Assembly (NCBI RefSeq): GCF_003326675.1
Contig: NZ_JPWF01000014.1
Location: forward strand, 62,001 to 126,000
DNA from: Thalassospira profundimaris
GTDB lineage: Bacteria > Pseudomonadota > Alphaproteobacteria > Rhodospirillales > Thalassospiraceae
Length of the DNA: 64,000 nucleotides
Reading direction: 5' to 3'
Shown in pieces: positions 56,714-63,650 of the stretch; the first letter of the stretch is position 1; every line of letters starts with the position of its first letter. The position numbers were made by a program, and so were the translations under genes. The notes under the pieces were generated by a model, which saw only the letters and a program-made list of their open reading frames with translations, searched no databases and was not told the DNA's origin.

Positions 56714-57655
56714 TTAGATCACAAATCGTTCGGCAGCCGGGATCACGCGTTCCCACATCAAATATTCTTCTACGCGTGTCAGGCCAAACCGTTCCAGTGC
56801 CTTCCATGATGCGGCATTGGTGGCCTCGGCATAGCCGATAATCGGCAGATTCCATTGTTCTGCGACATGCTCGGCAAGATGGCGGCACATCAGATCAACC
56901 GATCCGGTTCCCCAATGACGACGCAAACAGCAATATTGCGGGGAAAGGATGGAGTTGCCCAAATGGGTTAACCCGATGCAACCTGTGACCTCGTCGCCAA
57001 TTTTGGCAATGATCATGCCGTTGGTTTCTTTTCGATAAGTGTCTTCAAGCCGCTCTGCTGTGGTCATATTGACCGATGATCGGGTTAAGAAGGCGCGGTT
57101 GTAAATATCTGCCAGTTTTTCGAAAATGTCGGGATGCTGTTCGATATAGGCATCATCAAGCAGAATCGATTGATAGCCTTTTGCAATTGCGCGATCCGCA
57201 TGGGGAAACTCGCCTTCGCGCGGGGGACCGACTTCGCGTTCATAGCGGTAACTTCCGACCACCTCGGCAAAGCCCCAGTTTTCCATGTCTTCTTTTCGAT
57301 ACGGATTGTGGGGCAGATTGTAGATGCGATAACGGGTGGTGTGGCTTGCCAGACGACCATTTTCCTTTAGCAATACCTGATGCAGGCAATCCGCAAGCTT
57401 TTGCGGATCTTTTCCGTCAATCTCGACAGAAATCAGAACGACGATATTGTCATCTATTCCGGGTTTTCTGGAAATAACGACGGCCGCATGGATGTCGCCG
57501 TTGTCGTCCTGCAAGCTGTATTCGTTGCCATTGGCGAGAATGACGTTCGCCATATCAACGGTGGCATAATAATTTCTTTGTTCTTCGTCAGAGACCAAAA
57601 TGCGAAAGGCGACGTGACGCTCGATATTTTCTTTTGTGACCGGTACCAAATGCAT
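56714..57655 (-). CDS. GNAT-family acetyltransferase (paralogue 2), divergent from lanM
   Basis: A 313-residue paralogue of the protein at 53.4 kb. The C-terminal GNAT domain includes LTHLGNSILSPQYCCLRRHW (about residues 225 to 244), where paralogue 1 has the equivalent LGQNVLSPRLVANRKHWGSG, and ends with TNAASWKALERFGLTRVEEY. Its start is 98 bases from the start of lanM on the opposite strand. Acetylation of lanthipeptides is known (for example paenibacillin), so a tailoring role is possible, but it remains an inference. Confidence 0.82.
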   Translation of the reverse strand: MHLVPVTKENIERHVAFRILVSDEEQRNYYATVDMANVILANGNEYSLQDDNGDIHAAVVISRKPGIDDNIVVLISVEIDGKDPQKLADCLHQVLLKENGRLASHTTRYRIYNLPHNPYRKEDMENWGFAEVVGSYRYEREVGPPREGEFPHADRAIAKGYQSILLDDAYIEQHPDIFEKLADIYNRAFLTRSSVNMTTAERLEDTYRKETNGMIIAKIGDEVTGCIGLTHLGNSILSPQYCCLRRHWGTGSVDLMCRHLAEHVAEQWNLPIIGYAEATNAASWKALERFGLTRVEEYLMWERVIPAAERFVI

Positions 57656-57753
57656 GTTTCACAAAACTTTTCTTGCAGGGCGTTTGGACGTAGGTTCATG
57701 ACTTAAGCTCGAACTATCAGGGCGTTAAATCGCGCAAAGGTCAAGGGGAACTG

Positions 57754-60700
57754 ATGAAAGCCGATCCGTTTTGGACAGAAATTGCGGCGAGGGCGGCAAC
57801 ACTTGATGAAAGATTGTCAGGTCAATACACCCCGGTCCCTGCCGATAGTTCGACGCTGCGCGTTCAAGAAGACAACCTGAAAAAGTGGTGCGAATTTGCC
57901 AATAACGGTGATCGGGAATTATTTCTCCGTCGTCTTGCACGCGATGGTCTGACCGAGCAAGGCGTTGCGCCCTATTTGGGTGACGTTCGATTGCGTGAAG
58001 GTGAATTGCTTCCGGATTGGTTGCCGACCGCGGTCTGGATACTTGATGCGATGCTGGCCGGTGTTGATCAGGACACCGATTCTTGCCCACAGGATTTAAC
58101 CGACAAAGTTCCCTTTGCAGACCTGCTGTGGCCGATTGTGATCGAGGCACGACGCAGAATTGCCAATTGGGCACCAGACATTTTGGCGCCAGCAGCGCAG
58201 GCTGATCTTGAAGCGGCACTTCTCCGACGGCTGGCACGTTTTGCCGAAGGTGCCCTTTACGAAAGCTTTTCAGGATACCGCCAAGCCGTCGGAATTTCGC
58301 CCGATCAGGCAGAAGGAACCGGCGTTTATGAGGCCTTCAAGCAGGCGTTGCGCAGCGGACCTTTGCGCAATCTGATCACGGCGCGCCCGGTTCTGATCCG
58401 TATTCTGGCAACCGTTACCGATCACTGGATCATTGCAGCCGGTGAATTCCTTGAGCGGCTTAAGGCTGACATGCCGACCTTGGCTGAACATTTCCCGGAG
58501 CTTGATGGTGCGGGCAAGGTCGAAAACATCAAGGCCGGCATTTCCGATCCCCATAATCACGGGCGAACCGTTTTCATCCTGCGTTTCGAAACCGGCGCGC
58601 AAATTGTCTATAAGCCGCGCCCGGTCGAGGTCGAAGTTGCCTGGAAAGGATTGTCTGACTGGTTTGAACAGACCGGATCGGACATACACCTTTGTGCAGC
58701 ACCGACCTGGGCGCGGGACGGATATGGCTGGATGGGGTTTGTTGCGTCCGAGAACGATCTTTCCAGGGATCAGGCCCCGATATTCTATCGGTCCGCCGGA
58801 CAGCTGCTGGCATTGCTGTACTGCCTTAAAGGCAGCGATATGCATCACGAGAATTTCCTGATTGCCAACGGACGTCCGGTTGTCATTGATCTTGAAACCC
58901 TGTTTCAGCCGGAAATGCGCCTGTTTCTGGGGCAAGAAAGTGCCTTGCATGCCAAGGAGACGGCCCAACATCAACTTGATGGCGGGGTGAAGGCGGTCGG
59001 TCTTTTACCAAAGCGGGTCAATATGGCAGGTCACTGGATCAATGATGGCGGATTGACCGTGGCACAACGCCACATGGTCACGCAGCCGGGTCTTCGTCAT
59101 ATCAATCAGGACAATATGATCCTTGATAAGATTGAACGCGAAGAACTGTTTTCGGGTATTGATCTGACCATTGATGGGGAACCGGCAAATATCATCGAAT
59201 TTGTCGGTGATATTGTGTCGGGCTTTGAGGATGCGACTGCATTCCTTTGTGAACACAAGTCCGAACTAATTGATCAAAACGGACCATTGGCGCGTTTTGC
59301 CGGCGCAACGATCCGGCACGTATTTCGACCGACGTCCTATTATCAGCAGATCGAAAGTGCATCCTATATCCCGCAAAATCAGCAAAACGGCTTTGTCTGG
59401 AGCCTTAATTTCGAACGGCTGTGCCGCCGGGCGCGGTGGGATCTGGAAATCTATCCGGGGTGGGACCTGATCGGGGCTGAACGTGTTGCGCTTGGTCGTT
59501 TGGATGTGCCGTTATTCACCGGGAAAACAGATCAGGATGGTGTTTGGGCAGACGGTCGTTTTGTGACGGATCAGCTCACCCGGCCTGCGGTTCTGCCGAT
59601 GATTGACGCCCGTATTGATCTTCTGGCGGAAAACCGGGTTCGCGAGCGGGCGATCATTGTGCAATCCATCCTGTCACATCAGCAGGCTGCTTTGCCGGTT
59701 CGCCAGATGTGGCGTGACGACGGACAGATATCGGGTGATGTTTCTGATCTTGCCCGCACCAAGGCATTGGAAATTGCCGGGATACTTGCCAGCAAGGCCA
59801 TCGTGATTGATGGCGGTGTGACATGGCCGGGTGCTGATATCAGCGCGGATGGCGAGGGGATTGAAGCCAAGATCATGGACGAAGGTCTTTATGGCGGGAC
59901 GGCGGGGCATGCGCTGTTTCTTGCCGGGTGTTATGCCATTGATCCGGTAGCCAAATGGCGGGATCTGGCGTTCGCGGCGTTGGCCGCACCGCGGCTGTTG
60001 GCGCTTGGAAGTGATAAAACGCCGCCACAGCCGGTGACGCAGATTGGTGGATATGACGGACTGGCTGGTCTTGTCTATGTCCTGATGCGCTGTGCGGACC
60101 TTCTGGATGCCCCCGAACTGCTTGAAGACGCGGTGGTGTTAAGTGCCCGGTTAAATGATGATGTCATCGCCTCTGACAAGGCGCTTGACGTGATCAGTGG
60201 CTCTGCCGGTGTGATCCTTGTGCTTGTTGCACTTTACGAAGCCACCGGAAATGCCGGGGTGCTTGAACGTGCCGTGAAATGCGGACGTCATTTGCCCGAT
60301 TATCCGGCAAATTGGAAAGCAATATCCGAACGGGCACTTGCGGGCATGTCCCATGGTGCGGCAGGGACGGTTTACGCGCTTTTGCGGCTGTATCATGTGA
60401 CTGGTGATCAGGGTTTCCTTGAACTTGCCAATAAGGGACTGGCGTATGAACGCGGGATTTTTGATGCCGAACTACAAGGCTGGCCTGACCTTCGGGACGA
60501 GGTCAAACCGTTCGATCCTGTTCAGTGGTGCCATGGGGCGACCGGGATCGGCTTTGCCAGAATGGCAACTTTGCACATCCTTGATGACCGGATGATCCGG
60601 TCCGAAATAGATACGGCAATTACCGCGACCTTGGCGGTGCCCGATGGTGGACGGGATAATTTGTGCTGTGGTCATGCCGGGCGATTTTCCATGCTGGCCT

Positions 60701-60918
60701 ATGCAAGCCGCAAGGGACTTGGACCGGACAATCTGGAAGCCGTGTTGTTTCAACGTCTTGGTGCTTGGCTGCGGCGACTTGAAGATGATGGGGCCGGGTT
60801 GGTTGCACATGATCGGGCCCTGCAAACCGGATTGATGCAGGGATTGCCGGGTATTGGTCAGGCATTACTCGAGATCGCGCTCCCCACAAGAATTCATCCA
60901 GTTCTGACATTGGAGTAA
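57754..60918 (+). CDS. lanM: class II lanthipeptide synthetase LanM, CCG (ProcM-like) zinc-site type
   Basis: A 1054-residue bifunctional enzyme. The N-terminal DUF4135 dehydratase phosphorylates Ser/Thr and eliminates phosphate: Lys287 (VYKPRP), Asp362, His364 and Asn367 (GSDMHHENF), and Asp379 and Glu381 (DLETLF) match the kinase-like active site described for CylM with nearly constant offset. The C-terminal LanC-like cyclase (about residues 690 to 1054) has His867 (MSHGAAGT), Cys926 (WCHGATG), and Cys971-Cys972 (LCCGHAG). The cyclase zinc site is therefore Cys-Cys-Cys, as in ProcM (Cys924, Cys970, Cys971), rather than the usual Cys-Cys-His. AAGGGGA precedes the ATG. It is followed by six precursor genes and should install the thioether rings. 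Confidence 0.96.
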   Translation: MKADPFWTEIAARAATLDERLSGQYTPVPADSSTLRVQEDNLKKWCEFANNGDRELFLRRLARDGLTEQGVAPYLGDVRLREGELLPDWLPTAVWILDAMLAGVDQDTDSCPQDLTDKVPFADLLWPIVIEARRRIANWAPDILAPAAQADLEAALLRRLARFAEGALYESFSGYRQAVGISPDQAEGTGVYEAFKQALRSGPLRNLITARPVLIRILATVTDHWIIAAGEFLERLKADMPTLAEHFPELDGAGKVENIKAGISDPHNHGRTVFILRFETGAQIVYKPRPVEVEVAWKGLSDWFEQTGSDIHLCAAPTWARDGYGWMGFVASENDLSRDQAPIFYRSAGQLLALLYCLKGSDMHHENFLIANGRPVVIDLETLFQPEMRLFLGQESALHAKETAQHQLDGGVKAVGLLPKRVNMAGHWINDGGLTVAQRHMVTQPGLRHINQDNMILDKIEREELFSGIDLTIDGEPANIIEFVGDIVSGFEDATAFLCEHKSELIDQNGPLARFAGATIRHVFRPTSYYQQIESASYIPQNQQNGFVWSLNFERLCRRARWDLEIYPGWDLIGAERVALGRLDVPLFTGKTDQDGVWADGRFVTDQLTRPAVLPMIDARIDLLAENRVRERAIIVQSILSHQQAALPVRQMWRDDGQISGDVSDLARTKALEIAGILASKAIVIDGGVTWPGADISADGEGIEAKIMDEGLYGGTAGHALFLAGCYAIDPVAKWRDLAFAALAAPRLLALGSDKTPPQPVTQIGGYDGLAGLVYVLMRCADLLDAPELLEDAVVLSARLNDDVIASDKALDVISGSAGVILVLVALYEATGNAGVLERAVKCGRHLPDYPANWKAISERALAGMSHGAAGTVYALLRLYHVTGDQGFLELANKGLAYERGIFDAELQGWPDLRDEVKPFDPVQWCHGATGIGFARMATLHILDDRMIRSEIDTAITATLAVPDGGRDNLCCGHAGRFSMLAYASRKGLGPDNLEAVLFQRLGAWLRRLEDDGAGLVAHDRALQTGLMQGLPGIGQALLEIALPTRIHPVLTLE

Positions 60919-60961
60919 TGTTTGTTTTGGTGATGTTTGTGGTGGATAACTAAATCTTCAA

Positions 60962-60990
60962 TTGACAGCGGGATGTTGGCAACGCCTAAT
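60962..60990 (+). promoter_or_regulatory. promoter of precursor A1
   Basis: TTGACA (60962 to 60967), a 17-base spacer and CCTAAT (60985 to 60990), starting 47 bases before the ATG. It lies after the lanM stop, and no terminator separates the two genes, so A1 could be made from its own promoter and by read-through. Confidence 0.6.
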
Positions 60991-61031
60991 CCAACGTGTT
61001 GAATTTATTGAGTCCTACGGGAGAACGAGCA

Positions 61032-61289
61032 ATGATGACAAACCAGATCGCAGCAAATACCTCACTTGATCTTTGGGCACAATCAGGTGGTGCATTTGAT
61101 ACTGTAATGACCGATGTGACCGCGGCGGCAGACGCAGAACTTCAAGCAGGACAGCCAAGCCTTGCGCGTGTTTGCGCACCGGCACTGACAGCGGCGGCTG
61201 TTACCATTGGTGTGACTTGTGGTGGCTGGGAGCCTGCGCTGAAATCTGCGGCTTATACCCACACGATCCAGTGCCGCGGTGGCTGGTAA
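61032..61289 (+). CDS. lanthipeptide precursor A1, three core modules
   Basis: An 85-residue peptide immediately downstream of lanM. The leader holds SLDLWAQSGGA with Trp15 and Gly19-Gly20. Three modules follow, with Ser43/Cys48, Thr58/Cys63 and Thr76/Cys81, so all three rings would have four residues between the Ser/Thr and Cys. The second and third modules (ALTAAAVTIGVTC and ALKSAAYTHTIQC) have Ala in place of the module-opening acid. CGGW and CRGGW follow Cys63 and Cys81. The start is ATG-ATG; the first keeps the leader numbering. A GGGAGAAC ribosome site lies 5 bases upstream and is shared with A2 and A3. Confidence 0.9.
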   Translation: MMTNQIAANTSLDLWAQSGGAFDTVMTDVTAAADAELQAGQPSLARVCAPALTAAAVTIGVTCGGWEPALKSAAYTHTIQCRGGW

Positions 61290-61350
61290 TCAAAGGCAGA
61301 TAACAGTGCTGTTAGCAGGCAATTGAATTGCTTGTCTGATCACGACCAAC

Positions 61351-61382
61351 AGGGCGGGATACATGTGTATCCCGCCCTTTTT
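61351..61382 (+). terminator. terminator after precursor A1
   Basis: AGGGCGGGATAC (61351 to 61362) and GTATCCCGCCCT (61367 to 61378) are perfectly complementary around ATGT, followed by T5. Confidence 0.93.
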
Positions 61383-61572
61383 CACATGTGGTATCCGGGA
61401 AATGGAAAGGTTGTTCGGTATGGAGTGGGCATCGCTGTTCCGGGAAGAAATGTTGCCTCATTATGAATTGTCTCTAAATCAATCCTGAATTGATGTTTGT
61501 TATTGGTAATCGGTCGATACCGTTCCCATCTCATTGAAGTTGACTTCACAGTTTCCCGAGGGAGAACGAGAA

Positions 61573-61842
61573 ATGACACAGACGCATATCACGCACACAA
61601 CGTCGCTTGATGCCTGGACGCAGTCAGGTGGTGCGGTTGCCGGAACGATTGAAACGGTGATCGGGGCGGATGAGAGCTTGCAGGCAGCTGGGCCGACACC
61701 GATGCGGGGCTTTTGTTACAGAAGTGACGTTGCGGTGAATGCTGCTGCTCACACAAGAGCTGGTTTATGCCCTTACGGGACTGAGCTGCAGTCTGCTGCC
61801 GTTACAGCGGGTTTTCCCTCCTGCGGCGGTTGGCGCCGGTAA
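61573..61842 (+). CDS. lanthipeptide precursor A2, three core modules
   Basis: An 89-residue peptide with the leader SLDAWTQSGGA at the standard place (Trp15, Gly19-Gly20). The modules carry Thr42/Cys48, Thr61/Cys66 and Thr78/Cys84; each acceptor is preceded by the module pattern (ESLQAAGPT, AVNAAAHT and ELQSAAVT). The peptide ends CGGWRR, echoing the CGGW after Cys63 and CRGGW end of A1. The GGGAGAAC ribosome site is 5 bases before the ATG. Its promoter is not clear to me. The leader DNA is close to that of A3, so the two are recent duplicates. Confidence 0.9.
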   Translation: MTQTHITHTTSLDAWTQSGGAVAGTIETVIGADESLQAAGPTPMRGFCYRSDVAVNAAAHTRAGLCPYGTELQSAAVTAGFPSCGGWRR

Positions 61843-61870
61843 GGACGGTACATTGAATTAGAAGTTGTGA

Positions 61871-61905
61871 AGAAAGACAGGCAGATTTGCCTGTCTTTCT
61901 GTTTT
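61871..61905 (+). terminator. terminator after precursor A2
   Basis: AGAAAGACAGGCA (61871 to 61883) and TGCCTGTCTTTCT (61888 to 61900) pair perfectly around GATT and are followed by GTTTT. Confidence 0.9.
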
Positions 61906-61990
61906 AAAGCTCTCCTAGAGCACTTTAAACATAAGATTTTTATTATGTTTTGTTTGGTGCCTGTCTGCGTTGTTTGGTCCAAATCCACGG

Positions 61991-62019
61991 CTGACTTTGT
62001 GAGGTTGCAAGTCCCTGAT
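61991..62019 (+). promoter_or_regulatory. possible promoter of precursor A3
   Basis: CTGACT (61991 to 61996), 17 bases and CCTGAT (62014 to 62019) keep the spacing and the 47-base distance to the ATG seen for A1, with weaker matches. Confidence 0.4.
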
Positions 62020-62060
62020 TTCTTCTGTTGGGTTTAACGAGTTCCTTTGGGAGAACACAA

Positions 62061-62258
62061 ATGATGCAGACGCATATTGCAGAAATGAACTCGCTTGATG
62101 CCTGGACGCAGTCAGGTGGTGCGATTGCCGGAATGACGGAAACAGGGATTGTCACGGATCAAAGCTTGCAGTCCGCGGGACCAACGCGGGGCTGCTTTGA
62201 AATGGTCCGGGAAGGCGGGTATGTGAAACCCGCCTTGTTTGTGTTGTCAGTTCCTTGA
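62061..62258 (+). CDS. lanthipeptide precursor A3, one module, probably decayed
   Basis: A 65-residue frame whose first 45 residues match A2 closely (SLDAWTQSGGA, then SLQSAGPTRGC). Only one module remains, with Thr42 and Cys45, three residues apart, because six bases found in A2 are missing. After Cys45 the frame continues with non-family residues FEMVREGGYVKPALFVLSVP, and codons 51 to 59 are also the arms of a transcription terminator. A TGA sits one base out of frame just after the Cys codon. This looks like a damaged copy with its stop lost, although a short product is not excluded. Confidence 0.65.
   Translation: MMQTHIAEMNSLDAWTQSGGAIAGMTETGIVTDQSLQSAGPTRGCFEMVREGGYVKPALFVLSVP
62212..62240 (+). 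terminator. terminator overlapping the end of precursor A3
   Basis: AAGGCGGGT (62212 to 62220) and ACCCGCCTT (62228 to 62236) form a 9-bp stem with a 7-base loop, followed by GTTT. It lies inside the A3 reading frame. Confidence 0.75.
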
Positions 62259-62360
62259 TATCTGACGGTTATGTGCTGGTGGGCGGCATAACACCGTTTG
62301 ATAACACGACACTACGTTGGTGAAGATGCTGGTTTTGTGACTGCAAGTTGTGGTCAATGA

Positions 62361-62389
62361 TTGACTAACTGTTTGATTTGACGTTCAAT
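62361..62389 (+). promoter_or_regulatory. promoter of precursor A4
   Basis: TTGACT (62361 to 62366), 17 bases and TTCAAT (62384 to 62389), the latter starting 49 bases before the ATG; the same layout as for A0 and A5. Confidence 0.6.
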
Positions 62390-62432
62390 CAAACCAGATA
62401 CTTACTTCCGGAAAAAAACAGGAAACACGAGC

Positions 62433-62930
62433 ATGAACCGTATGGAAAACGTGGCTGGGAGCTTGATGGATATCTGGGCCCAATCCGGCGGCGCGATTGT
62501 CGCACCGACTGCTGATGCCGATCATCATCACGATCACGAAATGCAGTCAGCCCTGCTGACGCGTTCGCCGCAGACCTGTTACAGTATTGATCAGGAAATG
62601 GTCAGTGCACAATATTCCGGACATTTTCCGTTCTGTATTGATCAGGAAATCTCTGCTGCTCATCCAACCGGTATTGCGGGCGTATGTATGGGGCCGGAAC
62701 TGAATTCGGCCGCATACTCGCGGGCTACTTTCCAATGTGTTGGTGGTGCCTCCGATCATGGTTTGGAATATGCAATGCTGACACGCTCGGTTCAGACTTG
62801 TTACAGCATTGATCAGGATGTGCATTCAGCTGCCAACACACGCGGGTCTTTGCAGTGTTTCGGTGGTGAACCTGATCATGGCCTGGATTGCGCGATGCTG
62901 ACGCGTTCGCCGCAGACCTGTTACAGCTAA
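62433..62930 (+). CDS. multi-core lanthipeptide precursor A4, seven modules
   Basis: A 165-residue peptide, much longer than usual lanthipeptide precursors. The leader has LMDIWAQSGGA (Trp15, Gly19-Gly20), then a His-Asp-rich linker (HHHDH, residues 31 to 35). Seven tandem modules follow. The acceptor/Cys pairs are Thr43/Cys49, Ser62/Cys68, Thr79/Cys85, Ser96/Cys102, Thr117/Cys123, Thr136/Cys142 and Thr157/Cys163, always exactly six positions apart. The opening acid or Gly lies exactly seven before the acceptor. Three modules are nearly the same (LLTRSPQTCYS, MLTRSVQTCYS, MLTRSPQTCYS). An additional Cys153 lies inside the seventh module. AGGAAA precedes the ATG. Cleavage between modules would be needed to release separate peptides. 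Confidence 0.9.
   Translation: MNRMENVAGSLMDIWAQSGGAIVAPTADADHHHDHEMQSALLTRSPQTCYSIDQEMVSAQYSGHFPFCIDQEISAAHPTGIAGVCMGPELNSAAYSRATFQCVGGASDHGLEYAMLTRSVQTCYSIDQDVHSAANTRGSLQCFGGEPDHGLDCAMLTRSPQTCYS
62554..62584 (+). repeat. 31-base direct repeat in precursor A4, copy 1
   Basis: These 31 bases, coding for the end of module 1 (LTRSPQTCYS), are identical to 62896 to 62926 at the end of module 7. The related middle copy (62777 to 62807) differs at several third positions. Confidence 0.9.
62896..62926 (+). repeat. 31-base direct repeat in precursor A4, copy 2
   Basis: Identical to 62554 to 62584; it ends directly at the stop codon. The identity at silent positions points to recent copying or gene conversion between modules. 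Confidence 0.9.
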
Positions 62931-62999
62931 CCAAACCTTTTACCAGCCTTTTCCGGGGCCTGATCACGGCCTTTTTTAAGGCAGAGCGACAATGAAACT

Positions 63000-63038
63000 C
63001 CAAAACAGGCGGTTCCGCATCGGTGCCGCCTGTTTTGG
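63000..63038 (+). terminator. hairpin after precursor A4
   Basis: CCAAAACAGGCGG (63000 to 63012) and CCGCCTGTTTTGG (63026 to 63038) pair perfectly over 13 bp with a 13-base loop. The T tract after it is weak; a smaller GGCC/GGCC hairpin followed by T6 lies at 62957 to 62977. Confidence 0.65.
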
Positions 63039-63096
63039 TATCTGTTCTGGGCGGGCGGGTAGCATGCGTGGAAACGTCTTTGTTGGTGTGTCCTCA

Positions 63097-63125
63097 TTGA
63101 CAATTTTTACCTTCTGATATTCAAT
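63097..63125 (+). promoter_or_regulatory. promoter of precursor A5
   Basis: TTGACA (63097 to 63102), 17 bases and TTCAAT (63120 to 63125), 45 bases before the ATG; the hexamers and spacing are the same as for A0. Confidence 0.65.
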
Positions 63126-63330
63126 CATGGCGCGATAAGCGCACAATATTCAGGGATTGCAAACATGGAACGTATGGAAGATGTGACCCAGGCGTCGATG
63201 GCAGCATGGATAGCCTGTGGCGGGGCATCGTTGGCTGGTGGGACCATTGGCAACACGTCAATGATGGATGACGAAATCGGAGCTGCTTCCTTTACCTATG
63301 GCGGCGGAGCTTGTGGCGTGCCGAATGCTG
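63120..63330 (+). repeat. duplicated precursor unit, copy 1 (A5)
   Basis: The segment from the -10 element through the first module of A5 is closely similar to 63438 to 63650 in A6, including the untranslated leader (GGCGCGAT ... TATTCAGGGAT) and most codons. The copies diverge after GVPNAD. Confidence 0.85.
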
Positions 63331-63386
63331 ACTCGGAAATTAGGGCTGCTGCGGGGTCTATGGGGCTCGGCTGGCAAGGCTGTTAG
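63165..63386 (+). CDS. lanthipeptide precursor A5, two core modules
   Basis: A 73-residue peptide with leader SMAAWIACGGA (Trp15, Cys18, Gly19-Gly20) and two modules: DDEIGAASFTYGGGAC (Thr44, Cys50) and DSEIRAAAGSMGLGWQGC (Ser65, Cys73). The last ring would be wide, with seven intervening residues, as in the last module of A0. The leader and first module are nearly the same as in A6, of which it is a tandem duplicate. Confidence 0.9.
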   Translation: MERMEDVTQASMAAWIACGGASLAGGTIGNTSMMDDEIGAASFTYGGGACGVPNADSEIRAAAGSMGLGWQGC

Positions 63387-63414
63387 CCGCCGAATTCTTT
63401 ATCGGCAATACTTT

Positions 63415-63443
63415 CCGATATAGTTTTCTTTTCTAGATTCAAT
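63415..63443 (+). promoter_or_regulatory. possible promoter of precursor A6
   Basis: TTCAAT (63438 to 63443) lies 47 bases before the ATG as in A0, A4 and A5, but the hexamer 17 bases upstream is CCGATA, only three of six matches to TTGACA. Confidence 0.35.
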
Positions 63444-63650
63444 CAAGGCGCGATTTTTGATCGTGCTATTCAGGGATAGCAATCATGGAACGTATGGAAA
63501 ATGTGACCGAAGCATCGTTGGAAGCATGGATGGCTTGTGGCGGGGCATCGTTGGCTGGTGAAACCATTGGCAACGCGTCAATGATGGATGACCAAATCGA
63601 GGCTGCTTCCTTTACCTATGGCGGTGGCGCTTGTGGCGTGCCGAATGCTG
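63438..63650 (+). repeat. duplicated precursor unit, copy 2 (A6)
   Basis: Second copy of the unit at 63120 to 63330, offset by about 320 bases. Confidence 0.85.

Noticed and set aside
57725-58237. 170-residue minus-strand frame over the lanM start
   Set aside because: Antisense to the N-terminal part of a clear LanM; no features of its own.
61497-61530. Promoter for precursor A2 in the same layout as the others
   Set aside because: TTGGTA or TTGTTA occur at about the right place, but no acceptable -10 element follows at 17 bases.
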